The notes under the pieces are model-generated. The model was not told the DNA's origin and searched no databases. It saw only the letters and a list, made by a program, of their open reading frames with translations. From Calidifontibacter indicus (lineage in GTDB: Bacteria; Actinomycetota; Actinomycetes; Actinomycetales; Dermatophilaceae): a DNA stretch of 64,000 nucleotides. Of the stretch, positions 63,595-64,000 are shown in pieces (position 1 is the first letter of the stretch; every line of letters starts with the position of its first letter). The stretch spans positions 1,860,001-1,924,000 of the forward strand of contig NZ_QTUA01000001.1 in NCBI RefSeq assembly GCF_003386865.1, written 5' to 3'. The translations under genes and the position numbers were made by a program.

Positions 63595-63634
63595 CGGCTC
63601 GGCCCCGTCCACTTCGGTGGGCGGGGCCGAGCCG
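63595..63634 (+). terminator. terminator hairpin of phoX with TTCG tetraloop
   Basis: CGGCTCGGCCCCG (63595-63607) pairs with 63622-63634. The stem continues through a T-G pair and CCAC/GTGG to a TTCG tetraloop at 63613-63616, about 18 bp in all. There is no T-run. Confidence 0.75.
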
Positions 63635-63721
63635 CGTCCGGGGCCCATCACCCGAGCGAGGTGACCAGAGACACAGCCCAGTTCGGGTAACGGATCACGC
63701 AGATCGGCCGATGTCATCACT

Positions 63722-63746
63722 CGGGGTGCGACGTCGCACCCCGTTT
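63722..63746 (+). terminator. perfect 22-bp palindrome with T-run
   Basis: CGGGGTGCG, ACGT and CGCACCCCG make a 9-bp stem with a 4-nt loop, then TTT. It could be a second terminator after phoX or part of the promoter region of the next gene, 63 bp ahead. Confidence 0.55.
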
Positions 63747-63809
63747 CCATGACGCGAGCCCACGGGATGCGGCTCGGTCAGGTCGATCACCGCGAGAGGA
63801 GCACGTCGA

Positions 63810-64000
63810 ATGTCCCGCGAGCCCGTCGTGCACGTCGTCGTGCCCGCCCACAACGAGCAGGCCGGCATCGGCGCCACGCTCAACGCGCTTGCCGCACAGA
63901 CGCTCCGGCCGGCCAGCGTGACCGTCGTGGCCGACAACTGCACCGACGACACGGTGGCGATCGCCCAGAGCTACGGCGTCGAAGTCGTGGAGACCGTCGG
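63810..64000 (+). CDS. glycosyltransferase family 2, N-terminal part (runs off the right edge)
   Basis: The first 63 codons read MSREPVVHVVVPAHNEQAGI and then VTVVADNCTDDTVAIAQ. The PAHNE and DNCTDDT motifs are the nucleotide-sugar site of GT-A family 2 enzymes. It probably transfers a sugar to a wall or lipid-linked acceptor. GAGAGGAGC lies 9 nt before the ATG. Membrane segments, if any, are outside the window. Confidence 0.88.
   Translation, partial: MSREPVVHVVVPAHNEQAGIGATLNALAAQTLRPASVTVVADNCTDDTVAIAQSYGVEVVETV

Overview
The window is high-GC DNA, densely packed with genes, from an actinobacterium. Signs of this are a mycothiol-type enzyme (DinB/MDMPI fold), the long form of LeuA with a leucine leader peptide, many GTG starts, 4-nt ATGA/GTGA overlaps, a CIRCE element on hrcA, PHO-box and Zur-box layouts, and the conserved block hemW / DUF3097-hrcA-dnaJ-rsmE-phoH-ybeY-CNNM/CBS-era-recO-uppS. 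The overall gene set fits Micrococcales, perhaps a Dermacoccaceae-like organism; the genus cannot be fixed from the sequence alone.

Layout. 1-2466: start of malate synthase (glyoxylate shunt), a drug/sugar efflux MFS protein and a secreted protein. 2718-9312: lepA-trmB, a DUF4442 thioesterase-like protein, a divergent LysR/YeiH pair, hemW. 9451-14459: MOSC protein, the nadA-nadB-nadC operon and, behind it, its probable repressor NrtR. 14491-23081: DUF3097, then the heat-shock, translation and ribosome-maturation cluster hrcA to era plus a methyltransferase. 23071-28461: M4 metalloprotease, then an FtsX-type ABC exporter preceded by a NarL-type two-component system. 28626-33907: attenuated leuA, an MDMPI-family enzyme, a class III aminotransferase, a proline-rich tail-anchored protein, AlkB. 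34020-37168: FAD oxidoreductase, recO, uppS. 37169-38791: a repeat-rich islet holding one AbiEi/DUF559 nuclease-like gene. 38792-41970: zur-znuB-znuC-znuA. 42047-49032: small membrane protein, a second NarL-type two-component system, dusB, sulfurtransferase, three small conserved proteins, dgt. 49113-52660: an unusual pair of glycosyltransferases inserted between dgt and dnaG. 52812-55241: dnaG and a partner of unknown function; then tRNA-Asn. 55551-59979: a single-chain acyl-CoA carboxylase, a remnant of an acyl-CoA ligase and a TetR regulator. 60309-64000: nitronate monooxygenase, a PHO-controlled PhoX phosphatase and the start of a family 2 glycosyltransferase.

Most genes are housekeeping, and several carry visible regulation: an NrtR-type dyad on nadA, CIRCE on hrcA, Zur boxes on znuA, a PHO box on phoX, a Leu leader peptide on leuA, and a perfect 22-bp palindrome on the carboxylase operon.

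The least explained part is a set of intergenic palindromic repeats. Three families can be seen. Family A (7964, 13474, 44300) and family B (9323, 37186) are about 80-bp palindromes that begin 3 to 18 bp after a stop codon. Family C (37313-37432 and 38507-38673) consists of tandem units around an AACCGCGG core, flanks the DUF559 gene on both sides and even encodes its last residues. No transposase, integrase, CRISPR array or rRNA was seen.
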